Source: Oscillospiraceae bacterium (GTDB lineage Bacteria > Bacillota > Clostridia > Oscillospirales > Acutalibacteraceae). From it: 36,816 bases of DNA. This document shows, piece after piece, positions 21,219 through 30,372 of the stretch. The notes below the pieces were generated by a model. It did not search any database, had not been told where the DNA came from, and was given only the letters and a program-made list of their open reading frames with translations. Positions within the stretch are counted from its first letter, which is position 1. Each line of letters begins with the position of its first letter. A program made the translations under genes and the position numbers. The stretch spans positions 1-36,816 of the forward strand of contig SVPN01000019.1 of assembly GCA_015065805.1 (NCBI GenBank). Reading direction: 5' to 3'.

Positions 21219-23639
21219 ATGAAAAAGATGGCAGTACTTTTGCTGACGGTGCTGATGCTCGTCACAATGCTCCCGACAAGCGTGTTGGCGTTCGATCAAT
21301 ACGTGGTGTACGAGGGACAGGCAGGTTGTCGCCTGACCGCTCTGCAGGTTTCCAAAACGCTCAATCCGTGGCTGATGTGGGATGTGACCTTTACTTCCTA
21401 TTGCGACGGACGCGTGCTGGAAACCGCAAAGGATCACGCGCGCCTTATCGGGCAGTCGGTTGTCCCGACGTTTTCGTTTGAGGGTGACCGCGTGACCTTC
21501 AACGGCGAGGAGATCACCTCGGAGGTGACGGCGATCACCTTGCAGGCGGAGAATGAGCTGATCGTTTACGGCAACGGCACCCGTGCGGAGTATCAGGTGT
21601 CGGTAACGGAGGCGAACAACGGTATCCCGACGGTGCTGATCGATACCGACGGTGCCGCCATTCCTGATAAAATCAACTATGTCCAGACGAAAATCACGCT
21701 TTTAGGCTCGGAGATTTACGGCGGCAAGGATATTTATGCGGCGACGGGCGGTATCAAGCTGCGCGGCAACTCTACGTCACTGTATGACAAGAAACCCTAC
21801 CGCATCAAGTTTGACAGCAAGCAAAACATCTTCGGTCTCGGCAAAGCCAAGAGCTGGGTGTTGCTGGCAAACTATCTGGATCCCTCTGCGATCCGCAATG
21901 AGATCGCCTACAGCTTCGGCGCGCGCCTGAGTGAGATGACGGCGCGTACAACGGGTTTCCGGGTGTATGTGCCCCGTATGCGTCCCGTGGAGGTGTTTCT
22001 CAACGGCGAATACCTCGGTCTGTACGATATGGGTGACCACGTGCAGGCGGATTCCACCCGCATCAACATTGATGAAAGCGGCGAGGATTTTGACGACAAC
22101 GGCGTACAGCTTCATCCCGAGGGTAACGTCGGCTACTATCTGGAGATCGAGGATTCCTCCCGCGTGATTCCCGAATATGAAACCGAGGGTGCCGCCTATT
22201 TCATCATCAACAATTCGGGCGGTTATTCCAAGAACGAGCTGTATGTACAGGTCAAGGTGCCTGAGGTGCCTTCCGATGAACAGCTCGCCTATATCACGGA
22301 TTACTTACAGACCGTCAACGATCTCATCCGCGCGCAGGACGAGCGGGTGTGGGAGTATATCGATATGGACGGCTTTATCGACTGGTATCTGATCAACGAG
22401 GTGTTCAAGAACACCGACTCCAACTTCCTGTCGAGCGTGAAGATGTTCAAGGATAAGGACAGCAAGCTGTTTATGGGCCCCGTGTGGGACTTTGATCTCG
22501 GCTCGGGCGCGGTTGCATACAGCAAGATCGAAAACCCCACGGGCTGGCGTACACGCGAGGACGAGCGTGCCGACTGGTATGTGAATCTCTTTGAGATGGA
22601 GTCCTTCTCCTCGGCAGTGGAAGCCCGTTGGGCTCAGCTCCACGAGGAGGGCATTCTGGAAGGCATCTTTACCGACATCGATCGCCTGAGCACCTATGTG
22701 GCGGATGCCGCGCATCAGAATTATGCCAAGTGGCACGACAACTATGTTGCAAACGCCAACGGCTCAGGCTGGCTGAAGGTTCCCGATATTCAGTTGTCCA
22801 ACGATGACTGGGAGGTGCAACCCGACTACCTGCGCAACTATATGACGGCGCGTATTGCGTGGATGGATGAGCAGTTCGGCTATGCTCCCGCAAGCGGTAC
22901 AACGCTCGAAGGTGAGGTTGTGATCCTCGGCGCTCCCGAATACCGTGAAACGCTGACGGCAAGCACGCTGGCAGTCAAGCCCTACGGTGCGTCCGTTTCT
23001 TATCAGTGGTACGCAAACGGCACGGCTATTTCGGGTGCGACAAGTCAGACCTACAAGCCTACGGTTGCGCAGGTCGGATCCACCATCACCGTCAAGGTGA
23101 CAGGAAAGAGCTCTTATCGCGGTTCGCTGACAAGCGCAGGCGTTATCATCGATTACAGCGAAAAGACGACCGCCACCTCGCAGGTGCCGCCGTTGCTCTC
23201 CAAGACACACGACACCATTGAAGTCAACCCGCGTACGGGCTACGATGTCAGCATCGACGGCGGCAAAACGTGGCAGACCGAAAACGGCACATTCACGGGT
23301 CTGACCCCGAATACGCTCTATCGCGTGATCTATCGCCACAAAAACGGTATTGACGATTATCAGCCCGGTCTGTGGGGCAAACCGCTGTATGTGATCACCG
23401 ATGTGGATCCGTCCGAACCTCCCGCACCGCCCACAGAGCCTGAGGATCCCGCCTTTGTCCCGGGGGATGTCGATGAGGACGGCGCGGTCAACACTACGGA
23501 TGCGCGTGAGCTGCTGAAATACTTCATCGGTTCCGCAACACTCACGGAAAATGCCCTGCTTGCGGCCGATTACAACGCTGACGGCGACATCAACACCTCC
23601 GATGTGCGCGCCATCATCAAATCTACGATCACGGCATAA
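21219..23639 (+). CDS. Secreted CotH-kinase family protein with Ig-like region and type I dockerin
   Basis: About 806 residues. Signal peptide 1-24 (MKKMAVLLLTVLMLVTMLPT then SVLA), then a CotH kinase-like domain at roughly 130-560: GGIKLRGNSTSLYDKKPYR, KSWVLLANYLDPSAIRNEIA, VEVFLNGEYLGLYDM, WYLINEVFKNTDSN and GPVWDFDLGSG with the metal-binding D424/D426 pair. CotH proteins are atypical kinases phosphorylating proteins, in Bacillus spore coat proteins. An Ig-like region follows, and residues about 750-806 are a type I dockerin with two calcium loops (DVDEDGAVNTTDAR, DYNADGDINTSDVR). Dockerin-CotH proteins are known in ruminal cellulosome producers. ATG 21219 follows CAGGAGG. The preceding sigma/anti-sigma pair suggests stimulus-controlled expression. 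Confidence 0.92.
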   Translation: MKKMAVLLLTVLMLVTMLPTSVLAFDQYVVYEGQAGCRLTALQVSKTLNPWLMWDVTFTSYCDGRVLETAKDHARLIGQSVVPTFSFEGDRVTFNGEEITSEVTAITLQAENELIVYGNGTRAEYQVSVTEANNGIPTVLIDTDGAAIPDKINYVQTKITLLGSEIYGGKDIYAATGGIKLRGNSTSLYDKKPYRIKFDSKQNIFGLGKAKSWVLLANYLDPSAIRNEIAYSFGARLSEMTARTTGFRVYVPRMRPVEVFLNGEYLGLYDMGDHVQADSTRINIDESGEDFDDNGVQLHPEGNVGYYLEIEDSSRVIPEYETEGAAYFIINNSGGYSKNELYVQVKVPEVPSDEQLAYITDYLQTVNDLIRAQDERVWEYIDMDGFIDWYLINEVFKNTDSNFLSSVKMFKDKDSKLFMGPVWDFDLGSGAVAYSKIENPTGWRTREDERADWYVNLFEMESFSSAVEARWAQLHEEGILEGIFTDIDRLSTYVADAAHQNYAKWHDNYVANANGSGWLKVPDIQLSNDDWEVQPDYLRNYMTARIAWMDEQFGYAPASGTTLEGEVVILGAPEYRETLTASTLAVKPYGASVSYQWYANGTAISGATSQTYKPTVAQVGSTITVKVTGKSSYRGSLTSAGVIIDYSEKTTATSQVPPLLSKTHDTIEVNPRTGYDVSIDGGKTWQTENGTFTGLTPNTLYRVIYRHKNGIDDYQPGLWGKPLYVITDVDPSEPPAPPTEPEDPAFVPGDVDEDGAVNTTDARELLKYFIGSATLTENALLAADYNADGDINTSDVRAIIKSTITA

Positions 23640-23654
23640 AGAAAGACCTGCCGT

Positions 23655-23693
23655 GTGAACGCAAGCCCGACGCAAACCTATCTTGCGTTTCAC
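23655..23693 (+). other. Hairpin in the 3' region of the CotH/dockerin transcript
   Basis: GTGAACGCAAG (23655-23665) and CTTGCGTTTCAC (23682-23693) pair over 11 bp with one bulge. The stretch 23640-23806 has no convincing gene; the only open frame there (from 23655) has no ribosome site or family features. Confidence 0.4.
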
Positions 23694-23806
23694 CGAAATC
23701 GGCTTTGTTGCGGTATGACAGCTGCTGCGACGGCGTTTTTCGGGAAATATGTGTTGTGCGGGAATCGGTTTAACGCGACAAAGTCTTCTTTTGATAGTAC
23801 GGTCAA

Positions 23807-23846
23807 CAACAGCCGCCTGCTGATAAAGCGGGCGGCTGTTGCTTTT
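23807..23846 (+). terminator. Intrinsic terminator after the CotH/dockerin gene
   Basis: CAACAGCCGCC (23807-23817) / GGCGGCTGTTG (23831-23841), 11-bp stem with a 13-base loop, followed by CTTTT. It lies about 170 bases beyond the stop codon, giving a long 3' untranslated region. Confidence 0.75.
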
Positions 23847-23926
23847 ACAGTGGATGTTTATTTGATTCAATCACTGGAATTTTTGTAAAGAGTGTGCTAC
23901 AATGGATACAAAGCGAGGTTGGGTTT

Positions 23927-24388
23927 ATGACGAAAATTATGTTTATCTGCCACGGCAATATCTGCCGTTCGCCGATGGCGGAGTTTGTGTTTGTACATCT
24001 GGCTCGTGAGCGGGGTGTGGGAGAGCGGTTTTCGGTGGCATCCTGCGCGACGAGCACCGAGGAAATCATCGGCGGCATCGGCAATCCCGTTTATCCGCCT
24101 GCAAAGCGCGAGCTTGCCCGCCACGGTATTTCCTGCGACGGTAAACGTGCCGTGCAACTGCGGAAAAGCGACTATGAGGCGTTTGATTATCTGATCTGTA
24201 TGGACGATAACAATGTCCGCAATGCGTTGCGTATTTTGTGCAGTGATCCCGACGGCAAGCTCAGCAAGCTGATGGATCATACCGCGCGTCACGGGAATGT
24301 TGCCGATCCGTGGTACAGCGGTGATTTTGAAACCTGCTACCGTGATATCGAAGAGGGATGCAGGGCTCTGTTGGAAAAATTGGTGTAA
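23927..24388 (+). CDS. Low-molecular-weight protein-tyrosine phosphatase
   Basis: A 153-residue cytoplasmic phosphatase. The P-loop C-x5-R-S is CHGNICRS at about residues 8-15, starting right after the N-terminal strand MTKIMFI, and the general-acid motif DPWYSG is near the C-terminus, both expected for this fold. The start at 23927 is chosen because it puts the P-loop at its usual place and follows GAGGTT; an upstream ATG at 23894 would add residues not seen in relatives. An extended -10 (TGCTACAAT, near 23894-23902) precedes it. The MATE exporter begins 15 bases after the stop. Likely targets are phosphotyrosine proteins such as BY-kinases, not seen here. Confidence 0.93.
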   Translation: MTKIMFICHGNICRSPMAEFVFVHLARERGVGERFSVASCATSTEEIIGGIGNPVYPPAKRELARHGISCDGKRAVQLRKSDYEAFDYLICMDDNNVRNALRILCSDPDGKLSKLMDHTARHGNVADPWYSGDFETCYRDIEEGCRALLEKLV

Positions 24389-24403
24389 AAGAAGGCTTTC
24401 CTT

Positions 24404-25753
24404 ATGCAAAAATCCGCTCATACAATGGATATGTGTTCGGGCTCGGTGCTGAAAAAGATGCTGTTGTTTGCTCTGCCGCTGATGCTGTCGGGTATCATAC
24501 AACTGCTGTTCAATGCCGCAGACGTGATGGTCGTCGGTAAATTCGCGGGAGAAAGCTCGCTTGCCGCAGTCGGCTCGACAACCTCGTTGATCAATCTGAT
24601 GACCAATCTGTTTGTCGGCTTGTCCATCGGCGCAAATGTGCTTACGGCGCGGTATTTCGGTGCCTCACAGGATCGCGAGGTGAAGGAAACCGTCCACACG
24701 GCTATGACGCTCAGCTTTCTGTGCGGAATCGTGCTGACGGTCATCGGAATGCTCGGGGCACCGCTGATCCTGACCTGGATGAAAACCCCGCCTGAGGTGC
24801 TGGATTTAGCAGTGATCTATCTGCGCACGTATTTTATCGGTATGACCTCGACGATGGTGTACAATTTTGCGGCGGCGATCCTGCGTGCGGTGGGCGACAC
24901 TGCCCGGCCGTTGTGGATCCTGATGGGCGCGGGCGTTGTCAACGTGTCGCTCAATCTGCTGTTTGTGATTGTGTTTCACTGGGGTGTGTTCGGCGTCGGT
25001 ATTGCTACGGTGATTTCCCAGACCGTTTCGGCGGTATGCGTGGTGTATTGTCTGATGCGTGAAAAGAGTGCGATCAGACTTGAATGGCAGTCGTTGGGCA
25101 TCAGGCGCGACAAATTTATCAAGATCACGCAGATCGGTCTGCCTGCGGGCATACAGGGCAGTCTGTTTTCGCTTTCGAATGTGGTCATTCAGTCTACGGT
25201 CAATTCCTTCGGTGAAATCGTGGTGGCGGGCAGTGCCGCCGCGGCAAATTTGGAGGGCTTTGCCTTTATGGCGATGAACGCGTTTCACCAGGCGGCGATC
25301 TCATTTACAAGCCAGAACATCGGCGCGGGACGTCAGGAACGCATCGGACGTATCGCAAGGACGGCGCTTGCCTGCGTAGCGGTGACGGCGCTGGCGGTAG
25401 GCGGTGTACTGCTGTTGTTCGGTGAACCGCTGTTGTATTTGTACACCAATAAAGTTGAGGTGGTAACGGCGGGACTTGAGCGTCTGTGGGTGATGGCGGC
25501 ATCAATGGCGTTGGCAGGAATGATGGATGTAATGGTCGGCTGTCTGCGCGGACTGGGCTATTCGATTATGCCGATGATCGTATCACTCGGCGGTGTATGC
25601 GCATTGCGCCTTGTGTGGATCGCCACGGTGTTTCAATTGCCCGCCTTTCATTCCATCGGTATGCTGTATATTACCTATCCCGTCAGCTGGGCGGTTACGC
25701 TTTGTGCGCATATGATCTGTTACGTTGTTGTGCGACGAAAATTCTCTGTATAA
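24404..25753 (+). CDS. MATE-family multidrug/sodium antiporter
   Basis: A 449-residue integral membrane exporter with about 12 predicted helices in two homologous halves. Family features include MLLFALPLMLSGIIQLLFNA at the first helix, ADVMVVGKFAGESSLAAVGS, GLSIGANVLTARYFGA, and in the second half GLPAGIQGSLFSLSNVVIQS and a MVGCLRGLGYSIMPM segment. It is expected to expel cationic compounds in exchange for Na+ or H+. It starts at ATG 24404 with GAAGG upstream and is probably co-transcribed with the phosphatase; a terminator follows immediately. Confidence 0.93.
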   Translation: MQKSAHTMDMCSGSVLKKMLLFALPLMLSGIIQLLFNAADVMVVGKFAGESSLAAVGSTTSLINLMTNLFVGLSIGANVLTARYFGASQDREVKETVHTAMTLSFLCGIVLTVIGMLGAPLILTWMKTPPEVLDLAVIYLRTYFIGMTSTMVYNFAAAILRAVGDTARPLWILMGAGVVNVSLNLLFVIVFHWGVFGVGIATVISQTVSAVCVVYCLMREKSAIRLEWQSLGIRRDKFIKITQIGLPAGIQGSLFSLSNVVIQSTVNSFGEIVVAGSAAAANLEGFAFMAMNAFHQAAISFTSQNIGAGRQERIGRIARTALACVAVTALAVGGVLLLFGEPLLYLYTNKVEVVTAGLERLWVMAASMALAGMMDVMVGCLRGLGYSIMPMIVSLGGVCALRLVWIATVFQLPAFHSIGMLYITYPVSWAVTLCAHMICYVVVRRKFSV

Positions 25754-25757
25754 CCCG

Positions 25758-25794
25758 AAAGCCCCGTGATCGGTGTGGATCACGGGGCTTTTGT
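25758..25794 (+). terminator. Terminator between MATE gene and convergent DUF1836 gene
   Basis: AAAGCCCCGTGATC (25758-25771) / GATCACGGGGCTTT (25778-25791), a perfect 14-bp stem with 6-base loop and TTTTG tail. It separates the convergent genes and may act in both directions. Confidence 0.9.
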
Positions 25795-26279
25795 TATGAT
25801 TGCTGTTCCAGTTGATGCTGCACATACAGAATGTGCGAAACGGCAATGATGATGCTGCGAAAAATGGTTTTTTCTTCGCTGTTGCGTGTGCCGATTTTTT
25901 CAACCGTGTCTTTGAGTCCGAACACAAAACAGACCATATTTTTCAGCTCGTCACAGAAATAATCATATGCAACGGGCGTGGGGTAGGTGGCTTTTTGCAT
26001 CTGCAACAGCACCTTGATGTTGTCCATAGATACCACGTTTTTGGCAACGGCAACGAAAAACAGATAGGCAAGCTGTTCGGCGTGATACTGCTTTTTTATC
26101 GGCGGATCAACCAGCCCGAGCTTGACATAATTGCTCACCATCGAGGTGGTCAGCTCAGGGAATCCGAACGGCATCAGATAGCTGTTGATATACCGCACAG
26201 CCTGGTCCAGATACAGCCCGATGGGCGGCAGTTCCCGATAGGCGGGAAGATGCAGCTCTCTCAGTTCGTCCTTGTTCAT
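25794..26279 (-). CDS. DUF1836 domain protein, putative MerR-like regulator
   Basis: A 161-residue soluble protein with the DUF1836 pattern: [19 protein letters not shown] near the N-terminus, [20 protein letters not shown] (a winged-helix-like segment resembling MerR recognition regions) and [19 protein letters not shown]. The family is of unknown function but is likely DNA-binding. Its start overlaps the tyrS stop by four bases (ATGA), so both are translated from the T-box-controlled transcript. Coupling to tyrS is noteworthy but may only reflect gene order. Confidence 0.85.
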   Translation of the reverse strand: MNKDELRELHLPAYRELPPIGLYLDQAVRYINSYLMPFGFPELTTSMVSNYVKLGLVDPPIKKQYHAEQLAYLFFVAVAKNVVSMDNIKVLLQMQKATYPTPVAYDYFCDELKNMVCFVFGLKDTVEKIGTRNSEEKTIFRSIIIAVSHILYVQHQLEQQS

Positions 26280-27478
26280 CCGACGATCACCTTGCAGAAT
26301 TTCTTCTTGCCGCGACGAAGCACGATGCCGTCCGCGGTTACCTCAAAGGTTGCCTTGATGTCGGCGACCTTTTCACCGTCCACGCTGACACCGCCCTGCT
26401 CCACAGCGCGGCGCGCTTCGGATTTGGAGGGAACAAGCCCCGATGCGACAAGGAGCGAGAGGATGTCGGTCGGCTCATCCGCAGGGAGCGTCACACAAGG
26501 CATATCTGCCGCATTGCCGCTGCCGAACAGTGCGCGTGCGCCCTCCTGTGCCTTGACGGCTTCTTCTTCACCGTGCACCAGCTTGGTCAGCTCAAAGGCC
26601 AAGATCTCTTTGGCAGTGTTGAGCTGACTGCCTTCCCACGCATCCATTTCGTTGATCTGCTCGAGCGGCAGGAAGGTCAGCATACGCAGGCATTTGAGCA
26701 CATCGGCATCCGCCACGTTACGCCAGTACTGATAGAAATCAAACGGTGAGGTCTTGTTGGGGTCCAGCCACACGGCACCCGACTGCGTTTTGCCCATCTT
26801 CTTGCCCTCGGAATTGAGAAGCAGAGTGATGGTCATTGCATAAGCATCCTTACCAAGCTTGCGGCGGATGAGCTCCGTGCCGCCGAGCATATTGCTCCAC
26901 TGATCGTCGCCGCCGAACTGCATATTACAGCCGTACTTCTCGTAGAGAGCGAGGAAGTCGTAGCTCTGCATGATCATATAGTTGAACTCAAGGAACGACA
27001 GACCGCGTTCCAGGCGTTGCTTGTAGCATTCGGCAGTCAGCATACGGTTGACGCTGAAATGGGCGCCTACATCGCGCAGAAGCTCAATGTAGTTGAGCTT
27101 TGTGAGCCAGTCGGCGTTGTTGACCATCAGTGCCTTGCCGTCGGAAAAGTCGATAAAACGGCTCATCTGTTTTTTGAAGCATTCGCAGTTGTGCGCGATG
27201 GTTTCGGTGGTCATCATCTGGCGCATATCCGTGCGCCCCGAGGGGTCACCGATCATTGCCGTGCCGCCGCCGATAAGAGCGATGGGACGGTTGCCCGCCA
27301 TCTGCAGACGCTTCATCAGGCACAGCGCCATAAAGTGACCGACGTGCAGGCTGTCCGCCGTCGGGTCAAAGCCAATGTAAAATGTCGCTTTGCCGTTGTT
27401 GATCATTTCCTTGATCTCGTCCTCGTCGGTGACCTGCGCGATCAGACCGCGTGCCACCAGTTCTTCGTATAATGTCAT
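26276..27478 (-). CDS. tyrS: Tyrosyl-tRNA synthetase
   Basis: A class I aminoacyl-tRNA synthetase of 400 residues charging tRNA-Tyr. HVGH at residues 45-48 is the HIGH motif and KMGKT near residue 230 corresponds to KMSKS, the Gly/Thr variant being normal for TyrRS. The N-terminal [16 protein letters not shown] block and the tyrosine-site [10 protein letters not shown] segment are diagnostic. The C-terminus ends in an S4-like RNA-binding domain ([21 protein letters not shown]). AAGGAGG precedes the ATG at 27478. Expression is controlled by a tyrosine T-box leader (27479-27760); the DUF1836 gene is co-transcribed downstream. Confidence 0.97.
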   Translation of the reverse strand: MTLYEELVARGLIAQVTDEDEIKEMINNGKATFYIGFDPTADSLHVGHFMALCLMKRLQMAGNRPIALIGGGTAMIGDPSGRTDMRQMMTTETIAHNCECFKKQMSRFIDFSDGKALMVNNADWLTKLNYIELLRDVGAHFSVNRMLTAECYKQRLERGLSFLEFNYMIMQSYDFLALYEKYGCNMQFGGDDQWSNMLGGTELIRRKLGKDAYAMTITLLLNSEGKKMGKTQSGAVWLDPNKTSPFDFYQYWRNVADADVLKCLRMLTFLPLEQINEMDAWEGSQLNTAKEILAFELTKLVHGEEEAVKAQEGARALFGSGNAADMPCVTLPADEPTDILSLLVASGLVPSKSEARRAVEQGGVSVDGEKVADIKATFEVTADGIVLRRGKKKFCKVIVG

Positions 27479-27760
27479 AAGAAAAGCCTCCTTGTGGATG
27501 AGTCAAAAATAAAAAAACTCCCGTCCGATAAAGGACGAGAGTGCATTCCCGTGGTACCACCTTAATTCGTCACCGTCTGCGGTGACCTCGATCGCGCGGT
27601 AACGGGCGCATCCCGTCGCAGCCTACTGCGCGCAAAGCGGTTCGGTGCGAGGCTCGAAGGTGTATTCGCAAAGAGCTTTTGTGCGCCTCTCATCAGCCGG
27701 CAACTTTCTGTTCAAAAGGGGGGATCTTTGCTACTTGTCCTTGTCACAGCCTGAAATATT
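27479..27760 (-). promoter_or_regulatory. Tyrosine T-box riboswitch leader of tyrS
   Basis: The minus-strand leader contains the invariant T-box AAGGTGGTACCACG (27550-27563) followed by a terminator stem ACTCTCGTCC / GGACGGGAGT (27517-27542) and a T-run. The Stem I region includes GAATACACC, where the specifier codon TAC (27662-27664) reads Tyr, matching the regulated gene. Uncharged tRNA-Tyr binding should stabilise the antiterminator and turn on tyrS and the DUF1836 gene. Sequence features are clear; the full secondary structure was not computed. Confidence 0.95.
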
Positions 27761-27766
27761 GCCGCT

Positions 27767-27795
27767 ATTATACCGTTTTTTACGGCAAATGTCAA
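27767..27795 (-). promoter_or_regulatory. Promoter of the tyrS T-box transcript
   Basis: TTGACA (27790-27795), 17 bases, TATAAT (27767-27772) on the minus strand; a perfect consensus. Predicted transcript start about 27760. Confidence 0.9.
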
Positions 27796-27813
27796 GAAGA
27801 ATGCGGATTTTGG

Positions 27814-27842
27814 TTGTATTTTTTAAAAGAATATGGTAAAAT
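27814..27842 (+). promoter_or_regulatory. Promoter of the first DUF4127/dockerin gene
   Basis: TTGTAT (27814-27819), 17 bases, TAAAAT (27837-27842). It diverges from the tyrS promoter with only 18 bases between the two -35 hexamers. Confidence 0.7.
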
Positions 27843-27889
27843 ATAATGAAATTGTCTGCAAATTAAGACAGACAAAGGAGGAAGACGAT

Positions 27890-30247
27890 ATGAAACAGCT
27901 TTTCAAGCGCTTGACGGCATACTTGCTGGTTGCGGCAATGCTCGTCATCCCGATGCAGTTGTCGCCCGCGACGGTGACAGCGGCAACCGAGAACAAGCTT
28001 CTTGCGTATGTGCCGCTCGACGACCGTCCTGTTGTGGTGGATCGTGTCGTGTACGGTGCGCGTTCGGCAGGCTTTGACATTGTGCTCCCGCCGGATGCAT
28101 CGCTGTATCAGACGCATCTTGACAACCAGCTTGTCAACAAAGACAATCCCGACACCAAGTACACCGATGAGCGCCAGGTCGGTAACGGCGAGGCGATCAT
28201 GGACTGGCTTGAAGAGATGGAAGCGGACGGCTGTAATTATTACATCATCCATCTGGATATGATGTTCTCGGGCGGTCTTGTCGGTTCGCGCTATCCCGAT
28301 ACGCATTATGACACGGATGGCTACCTGAACATTACCGAACAGTTAGCGATTGCCGAGCGTCTGGCGGCGATCAGCGAAAAGCCCGAAAACAATGTGTACT
28401 ATGTAGATACGGTGATGCGCCTTGCGTCTACCAGCAATTTCAAGGGCTATGAGGGCGCGATGTACGATAAGATCCGTGCATATGCCAAGCAGGCACGCTT
28501 TGACCTGGATGAAATCTGGTGGGAGACCACCGATTACCAGACGGCGTGCAATGTACTGACCCACCCCGAAGACAGTATTTACCGGTTTTACAACGTCGGT
28601 GACAACTGGGCAACGCTGGATACGATGGGGCTGACCGATGAGCAGATCAAGCTGTACAATCTTGCCCGCCAGCGCAAGATGCGTCTTATCAACTATATGA
28701 TGCAGTATGCGCCGTCGTCGTATTACATCATCGGCGTTGACGATGCCAGCCCCGAGGTCACGATCCAGACCAACGATATCGATTTTATCCACGCCCGTAT
28801 GAAGGCGATGGGCATCGGATATTCGCTGTTTGCGGATACCGACTCGGCAGGTCTGATGGCGCTGTCCCGTCTGGTGACCGATTACTACAACGACACACAG
28901 ATCCCCGTCAAGGTCCGCTACTACGGCGATATGGCGGACAAGCCTGCGGACGGCTACGACATCGGCACACTGCGCACCAATGTGCAGTCGCACATCGAAT
29001 GCGCCAACGGTGTGGTGACGGACGGTACAGGCGAGGTGGAGCTGCTGGTGCTCACCAAGATCAGTGATTCGCATACCATTCAGAATAACGGCTACAGCAG
29101 TGCGTATGTTTCGAATATCAACGCTCTTGTCAAGCAAGCACAAACCAATATTGCGAACAATGTTCCCACGATCATCGTGGATTGCTCGACGGAATCCAAC
29201 TACCGCAGCTCCTGGGTCAAGGGGAACTCCGATTCAAGCTTTCTCAATCTGCAGGACGAGCTTTTGACGAAGGTTGAGATCACCAAGCTGCTCGGCTACT
29301 CCAACTGGAACACCGTCGGTAATACGCTTGGTATTGCGATCGGTCAAGGCATGGCACGCTACGGTTACCTTGTCAATGAGACGGCTATCACTGCCGCTTC
29401 GCACGAAGCGTTTCTGCAGGCGATGACCTACGCATATATGAAGGACATCACCTACAACGCGCGTAACAAAATGAGCGATTACACCTGGCAGTTCCAGTAT
29501 TGGCTCACCGACAAGATCAATGTTCATAATAAGGCAAACGGTACGGCTCATACAAATATGAACTTCTATGCCTATATGTTTGAGGCGGACGGCAACAAGG
29601 ACAGCGGCAATTGCGATTCGTGGGAGCTTTGCGACGGCGAGCATACGGTCAACAACGGCTTGACGTGGTGTATGATGATGGGGAACAACCCCACCGCCTA
29701 CACCGGTTGCGGTCAACAGGTGCTCAACGCCATCAAGGCAGGTGAGATCTACACCGACCTCAGCGGTCGCGTGACATCTATGGGGATCGATAATGTAACG
29801 GTTGACAACTTCCGTTGCCCGTGGTACCGCCAGTTTGAGATCACGTTTGATATTTTTGTTACACTCCGGTTTTACAGTGTCGGCGAATTTGTGACGGGCG
29901 TTCCCGCGCTGGAAACGGTCTCGGTATTTGCGGACCGTGCGGCAGTGCAGTTCGGCGTTTCCTCGGTTATTGTCAAGGATATGAACGGTGCTGTGGCGGC
30001 AAGCGATGCGAAGGTCGGTACGGGCTTCACCGTCATTGCCGACGGCACGAGCTACGCGGTTGTCATCTACGGCGATACCGACGGCAACGGTGAGATCAAT
30101 TCCGGCGATGTTCGCGGTATTATGAAAAATCTGCTCAGCGTTGTGACCTATTCGGCGGCGCAGAGTGAAGCGGCGGATCACGACGGTGACGGAACCGTGT
30201 CCAGCACCGATGCCCGTCGTCTGCTCCAGGATGTACTCAAAGCGTAA
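27890..30247 (+). CDS. Secreted DUF4127 protein with C-terminal type I dockerin (paralogue 1)
   Basis: A 785-residue exported protein. Residues 1-34 form a signal peptide (basic start, hydrophobic core, Ala-rich end ATVTAAT). The body is DUF4127, recognisable by LAYVPLDDRPVV at the start and later IIHLDMMFSGGLVGSR, YVDTVMRLAST, IIGVDDASPE and LGYSNWNTVGNTLG; the function of this family is unknown. After a short beta-rich linker, residues about 729-785 are a dockerin with two canonical calcium loops (DTDGNGEINSGDVR and DHDGDGTVSSTDAR). The ATG at 27890 follows AAAGGAGG; an in-frame ATG at 27833 overlaps the promoter -10. It is followed by a strong terminator and a paralogue of the same architecture. 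Confidence 0.92.
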   Translation: MKQLFKRLTAYLLVAAMLVIPMQLSPATVTAATENKLLAYVPLDDRPVVVDRVVYGARSAGFDIVLPPDASLYQTHLDNQLVNKDNPDTKYTDERQVGNGEAIMDWLEEMEADGCNYYIIHLDMMFSGGLVGSRYPDTHYDTDGYLNITEQLAIAERLAAISEKPENNVYYVDTVMRLASTSNFKGYEGAMYDKIRAYAKQARFDLDEIWWETTDYQTACNVLTHPEDSIYRFYNVGDNWATLDTMGLTDEQIKLYNLARQRKMRLINYMMQYAPSSYYIIGVDDASPEVTIQTNDIDFIHARMKAMGIGYSLFADTDSAGLMALSRLVTDYYNDTQIPVKVRYYGDMADKPADGYDIGTLRTNVQSHIECANGVVTDGTGEVELLVLTKISDSHTIQNNGYSSAYVSNINALVKQAQTNIANNVPTIIVDCSTESNYRSSWVKGNSDSSFLNLQDELLTKVEITKLLGYSNWNTVGNTLGIAIGQGMARYGYLVNETAITAASHEAFLQAMTYAYMKDITYNARNKMSDYTWQFQYWLTDKINVHNKANGTAHTNMNFYAYMFEADGNKDSGNCDSWELCDGEHTVNNGLTWCMMMGNNPTAYTGCGQQVLNAIKAGEIYTDLSGRVTSMGIDNVTVDNFRCPWYRQFEITFDIFVTLRFYSVGEFVTGVPALETVSVFADRAAVQFGVSSVIVKDMNGAVAASDAKVGTGFTVIADGTSYAVVIYGDTDGNGEINSGDVRGIMKNLLSVVTYSAAQSEAADHDGDGTVSSTDARRLLQDVLKA

Positions 30248-30259
30248 ACAATATGCGGC

Positions 30260-30296
30260 AAAAACGGCTATCGGACGATAGCCGTTTTTCTTTTTT
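30260..30296 (+). terminator. Terminator between the two DUF4127 genes
   Basis: AAAAACGGCTATC (30260-30272) / GATAGCCGTTTTT (30277-30289), 13-bp stem with a 4-base loop, then CTTTTTT. Confidence 0.92.
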
Positions 30297-30306
30297 AAAA
30301 AAGCAG

Positions 30307-30335
30307 TTGTAATTTGAAGAATTTTTTGTTACAAT
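30307..30335 (+). promoter_or_regulatory. Promoter of the second DUF4127/dockerin gene
   Basis: TTGTAA (30307-30312), 17 bases, TACAAT (30330-30335). The paralogue therefore has its own transcription unit. Confidence 0.7.
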
Positions 30336-30372
30336 AAACTTGTATAGATTTTTTGTGTAAGGAGAAATCGCT

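Noticed and set aside
23655..23888. Short open frame after the CotH/dockerin gene
   Set aside because: No ribosome site, composition unlike neighbours, and it runs through the terminator hairpin.
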